From positions 3,844,001 to 3,908,000 of the forward strand of contig OY730171.1 of the NCBI GenBank assembly GCA_963422465.1: a stretch of 64,000 nt of DNA, in the 5' to 3' direction. The DNA comes from Lichina pygmaea. Lineage: Eukaryota > Ascomycota > Lichinomycetes > Lichinales > Lichinaceae. The notes below the pieces were generated by a model, which saw only the letters and a program-made list of their open reading frames with translations, ran no database searches and was not told the DNA's origin. The position numbers and the translations under genes were made by a program. Of the stretch, positions 34,931 through 45,863 are shown one piece after another (within the stretch, counting starts at the first letter, position 1; every line of letters starts with the position of its first letter).

Positions 34931-36088
34931 ATGGCCGTCGGCAAGTGAGTGTAGCTGTCGACTGGACGGGCTCCGTCGTCCAAGACTGTCTTGCCCTGGC
35001 CCCGAGGGCATTCCGCCGACTCTTGCAAGCAAGGGTGCTGACCCACTGCCCACCAGGAACAAGCGATTGTCCAAGGGCAAGAAGGGCCTGAAGAAGAAGG
35101 CCCAGGATCCCTTCACCCGAAAAGACTGGTACTCGGTCAAGGTCGGTGCCAGCGCTCATCTACCCTCCGGAACCGGCTGCTAAATCGTCTGGATCCAGGC
35201 CCCAACGACCTTCCAGACTCGAGAGTAGGCAACCGGGCTACGGTCGGCTCCGATCGATGGCATCCTCGCTCACCCCGTGTGTTCCAGTGTCGGCAAGACG
35301 CTCGTCAACCGGACGAGCGGTATGAAGAACGCCAACGACGCGCTCAAGGGTCGCATATTCGAGGTTTCCCTGGCCGACCTGCAGAAGGACGAGGGCCATG
35401 CGTTCCGGAAGGTCAAGTTACGCGTCGACGAGATCCAGGGCAAGAACTGCCTCACCAACTTCCACGGCCTCGACTTCACCTCGGACAAGCTGCGCTCGCT
35501 CGTCCGCAAGTGGCAGACGCTCATCGAGGCCAACGTCACGATCAAGACGACGGACGACTACCTGCTCAGGCTCTTCGCCATCGCCTTCACCGAGCGGCGT
35601 CCGAACCAGGTCAAGCGGACCACGTACGCGCGCTCGTCGCAGATCCGCGCCATCCGCAAGAAGATGGTCGAGATCATCCAGGCCGAGGCTTCGACATGCA
35701 ACCTCTCGCAACTGACGGCCAAGCTGATCCCCGAGGTCATCGGCCGTGCCATCGAGAAGTCCACCCAGGGCATCTACCCGCTGCAGAACGTACGGCGCTG
35801 GCCGATGCTCCTACCCGCTCTCGCTCGTGGCTGATGACGTGATGCAGGTGCACATCCGCAAGGTCAAGTTGCTCAAGCAGCCCAAGTTCGATCTTGGTAC
35901 GCTGCTTAACCTTCACGGCGAATCCAACACGGACGAGCAAGGGCAGAAGGTGAGTTCTGATTGCCACATGGTCGCGGTCCGACAGGATGAAACGCCATCC
36001 GGGGCGCTCATCAAGATCCGCACTGACTCCTTTCTCCTCCTGTCAGGTCGAGCGCGAGTTCAAGGAGCAGGTGCTGGAGTCCGTATGA
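34931..36088 (+). CDS. RPS1: Small-subunit ribosomal protein eS1 (Rps1/S3Ae)
   Basis: A cytosolic 40S ribosomal protein of 256 residues in six exons (34931-34944, 35057-35141, 35199-35224, 35288-35789, 35848-35949, 36047-36088). The N-terminus [19 protein letters not shown], the core [21 protein letters not shown] and the segment [20 protein letters not shown] are family hallmarks. The tiny first exon and clustered 5' introns are usual in fungal ribosomal protein genes. Codon use is strongly C/G-ending, as expected for a highly expressed gene. Confidence 0.96.
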
Positions 36089-37058
36089 GGGGGAGCGGGA
36101 GCGTGAGGGGCAGCAAACGGAACGACGTCGTGGCTCGGAGATTCGGGAAGGACTGAGGTCAAGGACGAGGGTTCAGGACGTGTCTTGCACAAGGCCGAAT
36201 CTGATCACATGTGATCCGACATGGCCACACCCCGATCATTCCTCAGCAGCACTAGTACTCGTGTACTCCTTGTCCGTTCCAGAGCTCGAGTCTCTGAATC
36301 CAAAACGTCAAACCGAAGCCATCTCCACACTCACGGGGGAGTCTAGCTCTTGTACTCTATGTACGGCAATTTAGAATCACGTTTCCTCTTCTGTCCTCTG
36401 GTCCTACGAAGAGATCGCTTTTGACGATAGATATTGGGGGAGCGGGCGGTACCGTAGCTACTTTCTTCTTTTTTGAGGAGAGGAGCAGGAGAGGGGGGGG
36501 GGGGGGGGGGGGGGGGGAAAGGCACTAAATGGTGGGTACAGTGCAGTACAGTATAGTAGTGTACGTGTGTGTGCAGGCACTCATGCTGCCGCAAGTAGTC
36601 TACGTACTGTATTGTGCTGTATTGTGCTGTGCTGTGCTGGGCTGGGCTGTGCTGTGTGCTGGGACAAGAAGCTGGGACAAAGAATCTCGGGCAAGAAGCT
36701 GGGGCGTTTGACATGTTGACATGTTGGTCGGTGGTCGGTGGTCATGTGCTTACCGCGGTTGATCACAGAGAGCCACGACAGCCTTGGCTGGCAAAGTCTC
36801 ACAAAAGTGCGTCCGTACTGATGAGGTACTCGGTGTAGACGAAAAGTACTCCGTGTTGATACATGTACGAGGGACTCTGTATATATGACAGTGATACTGA
36901 AGGTTATGTTTAGATGAAAGGGACGGTGGAGAGTTTTGTTTAGATGAAGATTTGTGGTGTAGACTCTTGTTTAGATGAAAGTTGACGGTGAAGAAGTTTT
37001 GTACAGATATATATATAAAAAAAAAGATGATGGTGAAGACTTGCTTCGTCTGCCCGCC
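36089..37058. other. Convergent spacer with a long G run
   Basis: Lies between the 3' ends of RPS1 and the hydrolase gene. It holds a run of about 25 G at 36493-36517, a TGTGCTG-type repeat near 36612-36660, GTACTCCGTG/ACATGTACGA words near 36840-36870, and repeats of GTTTAGATGAA near 36910-36980. No gene was recognised. Confidence 0.6.
36493..36517. repeat. Poly-G tract, about 25 nt
   Basis: An uninterrupted G homopolymer in the convergent spacer. Its length may be uncertain because such runs are hard to sequence. Confidence 0.8.
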
Positions 37059-38834
37059 TTATCGATCCTGTAGGAGAAAGTCGACGACGACTGTTTCGTG
37101 TTATCAACGCCGTTGAAGAGAGAACGTTTTGGTCAGCGGATCTGGTGGTTCCACGGTGATGATGGTCTCGTTGCTTTGTAGAGGGGGGGGGGGGGGGGGG
37201 GGGGAGCGTTGCTTGGAAGGGACAGAGAAGAGAGAGAGAAGAGGGAGAGGCCAAAGAAGAAAGAAAGAAAAAAAAATGCACACTTGGAGTCCCACGTACG
37301 TACCTCGTCGAAAGTCTGCTGGATTCTGCGAAATGACCCAGTGGCCGGCCTTGACGTCGGCGACCTCGAAGAGCGGGAAGAAGCGGCCGACGACGGGCAA
37401 GACGTCGTCGGCCACGTACTTGCTCTCGGAGCCGCGCACGAACAAGGCCGCGCCTTTGTACGGCCGGACGGACCCGTTGTCCGGGTCTTTGTACGGGAAA
37501 TCGGCCATGTGGTCCAGAGCGCCGGCGAGGGTGCTCAGCGGGATGCGGAAGCGGAGATGCCGTCCTTTGGGATCGGACGGGGTCGGGCGACGGATCAGGT
37601 TTGTCAGGAGAAACTGCCTGATGGGTAGGGACTGCGATGGATTACGTTAGGCTTGATTGCTAGTGCGGCAGGTTCGGACAGCCGAACGAATGCAGAGAGG
37701 GAAATGTACCGGTTCGTATCGCTGAAGGATTACATCCGCTTCAATCTGTCTCGACACTTGTCTCGTCTCAATCTCGCGCATGCCCACGATGTATTTGGCA
37801 AAGTCGTTGCTGAGAGCGGCGTCGACGGGGGCGTTGTCCACGGCGATCAAAGATTCGACCAGATCCGGCGAGCGTAGGGCGACGGTCATTGCTGCTTTGG
37901 CTCCCCTGGATCAAACGAGTTGTTAATATGGATCTAGCAGAAGCCGGACGCATTGGAACCCTGAGGACAGTGATGGATATTTTCGATATCGACGTCGAAA
38001 CACTCATCGGCATGTAGTAAGAGGCGTTTGGCACAGCAAGCACAGCAGATGACAGTCTGCCATCTAGAAGATAGACGTACATAGAATGTCCAATCAAGAC
38101 AGCTCGGTGTCCAGAGCCCCCGGCGGCATGTTGCGAGATGAACTTCTCCACGTCATCTGCCATGGACAGATAATCATGCTGGGGACTGTGCGGCGAATCG
38201 CCATGATTCCTTAGATCCTGCGTTGGATTGCACAGAACCCATGAGCAGAACCATTCACTCAAGAACCCCAACTGTGACAGGCATAGATGACGCTGAAGCA
38301 ACCCGATATCGGCAAGAGAGCAGGCAAAACATACCAGAGCATAGACTCGTCTGTTCAAATCCCCGGCAAGGATCCTGGTTCCGCGAACCACCCTTAGCCA
38401 ACCTGAACGACCGTCCAAATCCTCTATCCCCTCGACGGCAGCCGATGCATAGCACGTCTCCAGCGCACGCTATATCAAACTTACTTACTGATGCTCCTAT
38501 GATTCTTCTTTGATCCAAAGAGGCCGTGCAGGAAAACGACCGGTGGCTTGTCTTGCAGCCTGGCGGTACCATCATCATCGTGCGCGGCCAATGCTGACGA
38601 CAAGCTCCCGTCTGCGCTCTTCTCGTCGGGAGACGAAGACACCAGGGGTGGACCTGATGGCGGCTCGTACAAATCATATGCAAGCTCCAAAGCGGTCCGT
38701 GAGACCGATGAGTGGGAAAAGGACCGTCCTGGACTGGAGCAGTGAACCGGGGAACGTGATGCAGGGGCTCGTGGATGCGAGGACCAGCATACGAGGCTGC
38801 ATCTTGTGCTCGTAGGTGCTTTTGATGCGGTCAT
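37059..38834 (-). CDS. Alpha/beta hydrolase, ABHD11-like, probably mitochondrial
   Basis: An alpha/beta-fold serine hydrolase. The N-terminus is rich in Arg and Ser (SLVCWSSHPRAPASRSPV) and looks like a mitochondrial presequence. The fold starts at ALELAYDLYEPP; the oxyanion region reads PPVVFLHGLFGSKKNHRSISK, then YALDLRNHGDSPHS, and the nucleophile elbow GHSMGAKAAMTVAL. The late His is in AGHWVISQNP. This matches ABHD11 and yeast Imo32. Introns include 38375-38484 and 37091-37303. The last one holds a run of 22 G (37183-37204) and ends before the short exon encoding VVVDFLLQDR. The start at 38834 is the likeliest of several ATGs. The exact substrate is unknown. Confidence 0.88.
37183..37204. 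repeat. Poly-G tract in an intron (C run on the gene strand)
   Basis: 22 consecutive G, read as C in the last intron of the hydrolase gene, between the donor and the acceptor. Confidence 0.8.
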
Positions 38835-39289
38835 GCGCGGGGGACATAGGCCGCTGACGGCGAGAGCCTTGGGCCGCATCATGCTGGTATCCTGGGCCGA
38901 GCTACCGGTAGAGCGACGGGAACATTGCAGGATTGTCACAGGGCCAGCACTAGGAGGTTTGACATGGTTCTCAGCCAATCTCGAGTGCCCAATTGGATTG
39001 TTGAGCGTTCAACTGAAAGCCGTGACGGGTGTACCTCCGTAATTGTTCAAGCAATGCTACGGCAAACGACAGTATCCACAACCGCCTATATGCTCTCATG
39101 GCGTTCAGGCCAAGATGAAAGCACGTTACGTACGTATCGTAGCACTACTCCATAACAGCTCAGGTTCAGTGGCAGAGCTGGAACCGAACAAGATGTCTAG
39201 CATAGAGAGAATGGCACCCTCGGAAGGAGCCATTATATACATGGGAGGTGCGTATCAGGCTTATAAGAGTACACGGCCACATCGACCAT
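38835..39289. other. Intergenic, hydrolase upstream
   Basis: A 455-bp spacer between two minus-strand genes; nothing recognised. Confidence 0.5.
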
Positions 39290-40712
39290 TCAGACCTTCG
39301 AGGAAAGTCCCCGTGAGGAAGTCAAGCCGACGACCTCTCTAACCAGCTCCATGGTCTGCTCCGCGCTCTGCCGCGCCCTCTCTGCGCCCTTGCTCGCAAC
39401 GTAGTCCACGTATCGCCCCTCGTCGGCAGCCATGACGCGCGTGTATTTCTCACGAATCCCAGCCAGGCCGTCGATGATCGCGTCCGACACTCGTTCTTTG
39501 AAGTGAGGGATGATGAGCCGCTGGTACTCGAGCGCAAGCGTCTCGGGGGAACGGCCCTTCTCGTCAAAATGCGACCATATCTCCAGCAAGTTTGCGATCC
39601 CTGGTCGTTCACGACGGTCGTAGAATATGCGGTCGTAGCAGCTGTCTGTCAACGCACCTTTGATCGTGGCCCGGATGGAGTCGGGGGCATCGGTAATCAG
39701 AACCCGCGACTTCCGGTCTGGGTCGGATTTGGACATCTTGACCAGTGGATTTCGCAGCGACATGACTCGCTTTGCCGGTGCTACCACCCCATAGTCGGTC
39801 AGCAGTGTCACCTTATTGCAAGTCTTCTCAAGAGTACATACATAGAATGGTCTCCGGTCGAACCAAAACCTTCCCGTGGGTGTGATTAAATGCGCCTGCA
39901 CATCTGCGGGCAAACTCCAGATGCTGTGCCTGATCTTCCCCGACAGGAACATGAGTGGCACTGCTTCCATTAGTACATCTCAACATGACAGTGATCTGGC
40001 CATACCGATGGACTAGGACATCCGCTGCTTGGAGCACAGGATACGAAAAGAGACCGAGGCGGGAAAATGATCCAATTGAACCTCCAGCGGCCGACGCATC
40101 ATTCATTGACAACGACTTGCTCTATTGCAGTATATCAGTGCCCTGGAGTCTTTCTTGCGGCCAGGCTCGTCTCACCTTCCACTGTGTCATCCGCGCGAGA
40201 TGTCCCATCGAAGCGGTGCAGCTGAGCATCCACATGAGCTCACAATGAGCCGGCACCTTGACACCGTCGACAGAGGAACCACATCAATCGGATCCCGACG
40301 AGCTTACTGCGGACTGATAGAACATGACACATCGCTCGGGATCCAAGCCCATGGCCAAGAACGTCGCCAACGTCTTCCGCCTGGCATCCCACAGTGGTTC
40401 CTTTCCACGGGGCGCGGCCATCGCATGCAAATCCACAATGGAGAATAGAAACCTCGTACTGGGCTTTGCCTGCATCACCAATCGCACCCATTCTCGCAGT
40501 GCACCGAGATAGTTCCCTATGTGTGGTATGCCAGTGGGCTGAATGCCAGAGAAGACCACGCTGCCAGAAGGGGGTGCAACTGGAACAGCTGCGGTCGTTT
40601 GGAAGTATCTCTTGAGAAGACGTGGCTGAAAGTAAGGTAAACCATTTTGAAAGTTGCAGAACAAGCACCTGATTTGCGATTGTCGATTTGATGGTTGAGG
40701 TCGTGGGCGCAT
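39290..40712 (-). CDS. MSW1: Mitochondrial tryptophanyl-tRNA synthetase
   Basis: A class I synthetase for the mitochondrial matrix. The N-terminus is basic and aromatic ([17 protein letters not shown]), fitting a targeting peptide. The HIGH-type motif is [13 protein letters not shown], the KMSKS loop is intact in [14 protein letters not shown], and [24 protein letters not shown] and [11 protein letters not shown] are typical of bacterial-type TrpRS. Four introns are visible; the exons join as FYQSA|VPAH, TQWK|SKSL, VHR|ATHVPVG and ETIL|SPAKR. The start at 40712 is the first in-frame ATG. The adjacent same-strand gene also encodes a mitochondrial translation protein. Confidence 0.95.
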
Positions 40713-41884
40713 ATCTGTGTCAGATGGACCGGAGCCATGTCCCAAAGCTTTGCGAAGACAAGGTGTGTCACGTGACGGCTTTCCCTAGGAGTATCTCCGT
40801 AGTGGATCAACAGCACCAGAGCGAAACCACAACAATCTCGCCGTTGCCAATGACGACATCAGAACCATCTCTCCCACGCCTCTTTGTCGATCTGCCCCGC
40901 CACAACGTCGCTCTCCGCCCTGGCACCTTGCTCTCTTCCTCCCACCAATATCTTCGGGGCTTCGAGTCGCTACCGGTACTTATTCGACTCTGAGACGATC
41001 TCGACCACCCCCCCCCCCCCCCCCCCCCCCTGCCCTGCCAGCCACGTGCAACTACACACGGCATCTTTGCCGAGTTCTTACAAGGGCGAGTATTGCTTGG
41101 AGAAGCCTGTGGGAGTTGCCAGCAATGGGATCGTGCAACCTTATGTTCGCTGGCCGACAAAGTCGAAGAGACTGAGAGATAAGACAAAGCGCAAGACAAG
41201 GGGAAGCGAGCTTGAACTGATTCTCTCCGACCCACGCCACCCCACACGCCCCTGATCTATGGGAATACACATCTTCAGTTTCTCTCCCCTTCTCTTTGAC
41301 AGATGCATTCATCCTTGTGTAGTCGTTGTGTAGTCGTACAAGGTCTCTTTGGTTATGCTGATCTCTTCCCCCCTGAAGAATTCTCCATGCTTCCCTACCG
41401 TCGAGATAGAGCCATGACTCGAAGATATATGATGGCCGGTAATGTGGACACGTAGGACATACCGCACGAACATAGGCACCGTAGAGTATCCTCGGTCAAA
41501 ATTTGCTTTGATTGATACCACTGTACTTCCGCATGGGACATATACTGTACACACATCACTTAGATAGACGTGCTTCTCTCTGATTACAGCGACTGGAGAT
41601 AATTCTGCGAAGCCCGAATCATATTGTCGGGGAGTCAAGTTTAGTCCGCAGTGCTTCTGCAGTCCACAGTAGGCTCAGGGTGCTTCAACCTCTGCCTACC
41701 ATTGAACATGCTGAGTAGATGGGAGATATGGACTTGATGGAAAAGTTCTCCACCGAGACCACTGCCTTACAAGCCCGAGTCTCGAGTGATCCGGTCCAGT
41801 GTCGATCCTTGTTCGGTTCTATCCGCCGCCGAACATCCCAGCGTGGGCGCTATGCTACAAAGCGAATGAGAACAGCCAGAGATG
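40713..41884. other. Intergenic with a poly-C run
   Basis: A 1.17-kb spacer holding the MSW1 promoter and the RSM10 3' region. It contains a run of about 23 C at 41008-41030. Open frames here lack an ATG or family features. Confidence 0.55.
41008..41030. repeat. Poly-C tract, about 23 nt
   Basis: An uninterrupted C homopolymer about 300 bp upstream of the MSW1 start (G run on the gene strand). Confidence 0.8.
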
Positions 41885-42837
41885 TTATCGGTCAGAGCCA
41901 GCCGTGTCCGCATTATCCTTCGAATCGTTCGCCTTCCTCTGGCCAAAGTGGGCCCACTTCGACTCCAGGCCAGCTCCCATCTCCTCCACAGTCGTATCCA
42001 GCGTTTTACCAACATCTGAAAAATCCTATCAGCTCCGACCCCGTCGAACAGACTCGCTATCGGCCTACCTAGTCTCTCAAAGTCCCACACGTTTGCTTTC
42101 ATGCCCACGCCATGGTATTGATGCTTGGTCAAAAAGGCCAACCAGATCTCGACCACGTCCGGATGGCCATCTTTGATCTGAATCAACCGCCGCATGGTGA
42201 TCCGCTCAAAGTTCTCCTGGCTCTTCTTGTGCACGAAGTTGCTCCGGGGAACCGTCCACAGCTGTCGAAGTCGGGGCAGGGGTATGGGCCCCGACGCCGG
42301 TAGCTTGAGGTAGTACGCGGCGCGCAGCGCGAAATCCGCAAAGAAGGTCAGGTTGTGCACGGAGTAGGAGCGCAACTGCAAGTCGCAGGTGGGAACGCCG
42401 TATTCAGGTCGCCGTTTCAGCGGAGCGAGATAGAGCGCTTGCACACTGCGGGGAAGCCGCAGTTCCTCTTCGGCAGCCTCTCGGACCTCTTGAACCTTTT
42501 GAACTTCCGAGGGCAGCTCTGAGACGGGCTTTTGCTTGGACTCGAGATGTTGCGAGGCAAGTTGTTTCTCGATATCACCCGCTGATGGTCGAAAAGATGT
42601 AGTGGGCTCTAAGTTTGTCGGCCTGCAAGGATTGAGCTGATCAGCCGAGTTCCGTCTACCTGGTTTCGATTGAGGCGTACAGCCCACCAAGTGCTGTTCC
42701 CAGGTCGAATTCGTCCGAGGAGGTCGCATAGGATCGCGCCGGCTTGGGGTGGTATCTGACAGAGGGACGTGTAACCGTCTTGGAATGATCAGCGATGCTT
42801 CTACTTGTCGATCAAGAGACACATACCTTGATGACAT
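41885..42837 (-). CDS. RSM10: Mitochondrial ribosomal protein uS10m (Rsm10)
   Basis: The small-subunit uS10 protein of the mitochondrial ribosome. The conserved core runs from CDLQLRSYSVHNLTFFADFA through GPIPLPRLRQLWTVPRSNFVHKKSQENFE to RLIQIKDGHPDVVEIW and GVGMKANVWDFERLD. A 53-nt intron (42016-42068) splits ERL|DVGKTLD. The last exon is acidic and ends at 41885. A second likely intron (42779-42826, 48 nt, good GTATGT donor) lies just after MSSR and is a multiple of three, so both forms stay in frame: 283 residues spliced, 299 unspliced. It starts head to head with PNP1. Confidence 0.93.
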
Positions 42838-43404
42838 GCCTTGAGCAGGCACAACGGAATGAATTGAGTGGGGAGGCCATGGGAGGTAGATGTCGAGAAA
42901 CCGCTCGAACGTACCAATGAACTGTAGCCCTACCGAGGTGCTGGGAAGCTGGCGCGGCGGGCCATCAGAGTGGATGCCTGTCTCATAACTAATGTAAGTG
43001 ACGTTCGTAGCTGTACTAGCCGGTTAGACTATGATAGCCCTAAAGAAGCGAGCAAAAGAGGGTGCTATAGGCTAATTTACCCCTAGAGTGATGCCTAACT
43101 TGGTACTGAGCCTATTGTAGCAACACCATATCGTCATTGCCAGTTGGTGATGGAGCACTTTCACATGAGCCAGACCAACTGGCTTGAACCAATCACGTGG
43201 AAAGGTGACAGAGGCAACCCTCAAGAAATCCAACCCGGAGGCTTTGATAGCTAGATATAAACTCAGATCTCTTCGGCCTTCTCCTTCTCCTTATCGTGCT
43301 CGTGCCGGTTATTAACCTGCCAGACCTGGACTCCCAAACAGCGCCCTTCGACAGTTTGTGATAGATCTGTTTCGAACTACTGTACCGGCAGCAGCATCGT
43401 CGAC
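42838..43404. promoter_or_regulatory. Bidirectional promoter of RSM10 and PNP1
   Basis: A 567-bp divergent spacer. ATATAAAC at about 43255-43262 could be a TATA-like site for PNP1, followed by a CT-rich stretch near 43270-43300. CCAAT-type words stand near 43190 (CCAATCACG) and as ATTGCC-like variants; their use is unproven. Confidence 0.45.
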
Positions 43405-44757
43405 ATGCCCACGAATCTGCCTCCAGTCCTTGAACAAGCCAAGGAAGCAGCAGAGTACATCAGAGAGCACATACAAGCTTCAATGATCAAAGCGAGCATC
43501 GGCATCATCTGCGGGTCCGGTCTAGGGGGACTCGTTGAGCATCTGGAAGACAGCAAGACAGACAAGTTGAATTATTGTGATATCCCCTGGATGCCGAAGC
43601 CAACGGGTATGCTTTTGCTGGGATAGAAGACGATTGTATTAGGTGCGCCGACAGCCGCTGACTGCCGGCTGAAATGTCTATGATGATAGTGCCCGGGCAT
43701 GCAGGAGAACTTGTTTTCGGTAGGCTAGGCGCTTCGAGACGGTCGGTGGTTTTGATGGTGGGAAGAGCGCAGTCAGTCAGAAGAACCGTCTTCCGTAATT
43801 AGATCTCTATCTTTCGACTGAGTGCATCTGGCCGTACAGTTTCTACGAGGGCTACGAGGCAGAGCTCGTGACCATGCCAGTCAGGGTGCTCCGACTGCTT
43901 GGTGTCGAGAATCTCATCGGTAGCCCCAGCCTTTGGCCGCCTTTTGCATGCACGCATCTCTGAGGATATTCTTGTCCGCAGTGACGAATGCCTGCGGAGG
44001 ACTCAACCCAGAATACTCCGTAGGCGACGTCGTTGTCTTGAACGACGTACTCATCCTTCACCTCGGAGCCGTTGGCGGAGCGCGCTGACGTTTCAAGCAC
44101 CTCAACCTCGTCGGCCTAGCGGGCATGCACCCGCTTCGGGGCCCAAACATCGACGAGCTCGGCGTTCGCTTCCCGGCGATGTCAGATGCTTATGACCTGG
44201 AGCTTCGGCGGCTTGCTCACAAGGCTTGGCGAAAGCGGAGCTTGGACGGGCAGAAGGAAAAGCTTCGGGAAGGCGTATACGCCTTCGTCAGCGGACCAAG
44301 GCGAGCGAAACTCCAATACGAGCTTTTTGGACGACGAACGGCGACGGCTGATGCGCTTTGCACCAGCTATGAGACAAGGGCCGAATGTCGAATGTTGCGG
44401 GCAATGGGTGCGGACGTCGTGGGCATGTCGACCGTCCCCGAGATCATCGTTGCCAGACACTGCGGCATGAAGGTTCTGGCGATGAGCGTCGTGACGAACA
44501 TGTCTGTGCTCGAGCCAGCTCCGCGTGGCGATGATGTCCTCGTTGCAGCTAGCACCGAGAAGGAACTTGGCCAGGTGATGCAGCAGGGGAGGGCCAGCCA
44601 CGACGAGGTGATAGCAGTGGGCCGTGAAGCGACAAGGTATCTGCAGGTACCACCAGCTCCCCCTTTGCGATCGCGTCATGGGGGATGCTGAGCATCACAC
44701 CAGGATCTCATCGAGCAGATTGTGGAGGATCTACCCATTTCACAGGGATCGGTCTAG
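43405..44757 (+). CDS. PNP1: Purine nucleoside phosphorylase
   Basis: It splits inosine and guanosine with phosphate to free base and ribose-1-phosphate (purine salvage); 321 residues. Seven exons: 43405-43606, 43690-43771, 43840-43919, 43982-44046, 44098-44300, 44367-44646, 44704-44757; all phases agree. Family motifs are ICGSGLGGL (phosphate loop), GRAHFYEGYE, VTNACGGLNPEYSVGD, HLNLVGLAGMHPLRGPN, GPSYETRAECRML, MGADVVGMSTVPE and VTNMS. The fifth intron (44301-44366) needs a GC donor, is 66 nt and has no stop in frame. If unspliced it would insert 22 residues between GP and YETRAE, which family alignment argues against. Confidence 0.94.
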
Positions 44758-44868
44758 CCAGCATGGTACAGAGCCTTTGGGCGTGGAGAGTAGGGAGGTT
44801 CCGGGAGACATGTGGGATGAGAGGGGCATATCATTGAAACAGTGGATATCCGCGACCGCTGCATCTGG

Positions 44869-45863
44869 CTACCTCCTGTTCTTTGACCTCTTCGCTTTTA
44901 GCTGCCGGTAGTACAGCTTCCCGCCGCTTTCTCTCGCGCTTTGCAGCTCGCTATACTTCTTCTTGAAGCGTCGTCGCGACTCTGCGTTTGCCAAGACTTC
45001 CTCGACGAAGGTCTTCTTCCTCTCCTTATTGGGTATTCTGCTACTCAGGAACTCTGTTGGACCTTCGACGACGGTTCCCACCTGACAGTACTCGGGCACG
45101 GTTTTCTTGCGCGAGGCACCATCCTTCTTGTAATGTCTTTTCGGGTCGAGAACGGACCGCATCTGCAGCAGCTGGAGATCTCTCTTCAGCTCAGGCGTGA
45201 TCTTCGTCCGTGGTAGATTGAACCACTTCGGGCCCGTGGTAGCCTCCTTGGCCTGCAGAGCACGTCAGCCAGAGCTCATGGGCCAGATATCTTCAAGATG
45301 AGGCCAGAAAGCAAGTCGAGAAGACTAGCATCAGAGTAACTATGTCAAAAAACAAAAGGTCCGCAATATCGCAGCCAGTACCCATAACGGGCCTGATGCC
45401 GCCTAGGTGTTCTATAATATTTTCCTCATATGCGGGTCCTATTCTCAGGCGAAAGGGAGAGGCTGGAACGACCTTCTTCAGAGTTTCTTTCAGGACAACG
45501 GGGTCTTCAACCCTCCGCGATCCATTTGCAGATCGCCTCTCTTGAGGTTTGACCAGTCGTGTGTGATCCGCTCGAGCAACGCCTCGGTCCGAGAGGATAT
45601 AAGGCCGCGGTAGCTCATGAGTGTCCAGCGGAGGAAGTCTAACACAAAGCGACGCCTGTCAGATTCGCCTACGCTCAATACATCGGACTGCGTGAGTGAC
45701 ATTCTTACTTGATCTGGATGTTCCGAGAAGCGCGTGCGCGCGTCACGGCGGACCGGGAGCCCAATCTTGCTTCTGCATCGCGCAGCAGGCTCTCGATCTT
45801 GTCGTCAAGCTCTCTGTGATCTCCTCTCAATTCTGCGGAGGGTTTCACTAGGACTTCGGCCAT
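44869..45863 (-). CDS. FCF2: rRNA-processing protein Fcf2
   Basis: A nucleolar factor of early pre-18S processing; 234 residues in three exons (45863-45709, 45638-45473, 45252-44869). The N-terminus reads ELDDKIESLLRDAEARLGSR, then LPPLDTHELPRPYI and ARADHTRLVKPQERRSANG. The conserved Fcf2 domain follows: GPKWFNLPRTKITPELKRDL, QMRSVLDPKRHYKKDG, GTVVEGPTEFLSSRI, KERKKTFVEEVLAN and a Lys/Arg tail. The second intron is 220 nt; its donor (GTCGTT) was chosen because it joins LKETLKK to AKEATTGPKWF, as in relatives. FCF2 and HAP5 diverge from a shared spacer. Confidence 0.92.

Noticed and set aside
35279-35842. Long overlapping frames inside the RPS1 exon
   Set aside because: They are Arg/Ala-rich shadows caused by the high GC at third codon positions of a highly expressed gene.
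40517-40816. MSW1 start in another frame ([15 protein letters not shown])
   Set aside because: No splice joins this frame to the HIGN exon in phase; the in-frame ATG at 40712 leads straight into the conserved part.
41309-41638. 109-codon minus-strand frame downstream of RSM10
   Set aside because: It opens with TTG, shows no family features and lies in a 3' spacer.
44125-44691. PNP1 read as one continuous exon through 44301-44366
   Set aside because: The frame is open, but the extra 22 residues break the conserved GP-x-YETRAE segment; a GC-AG intron fits the family better.
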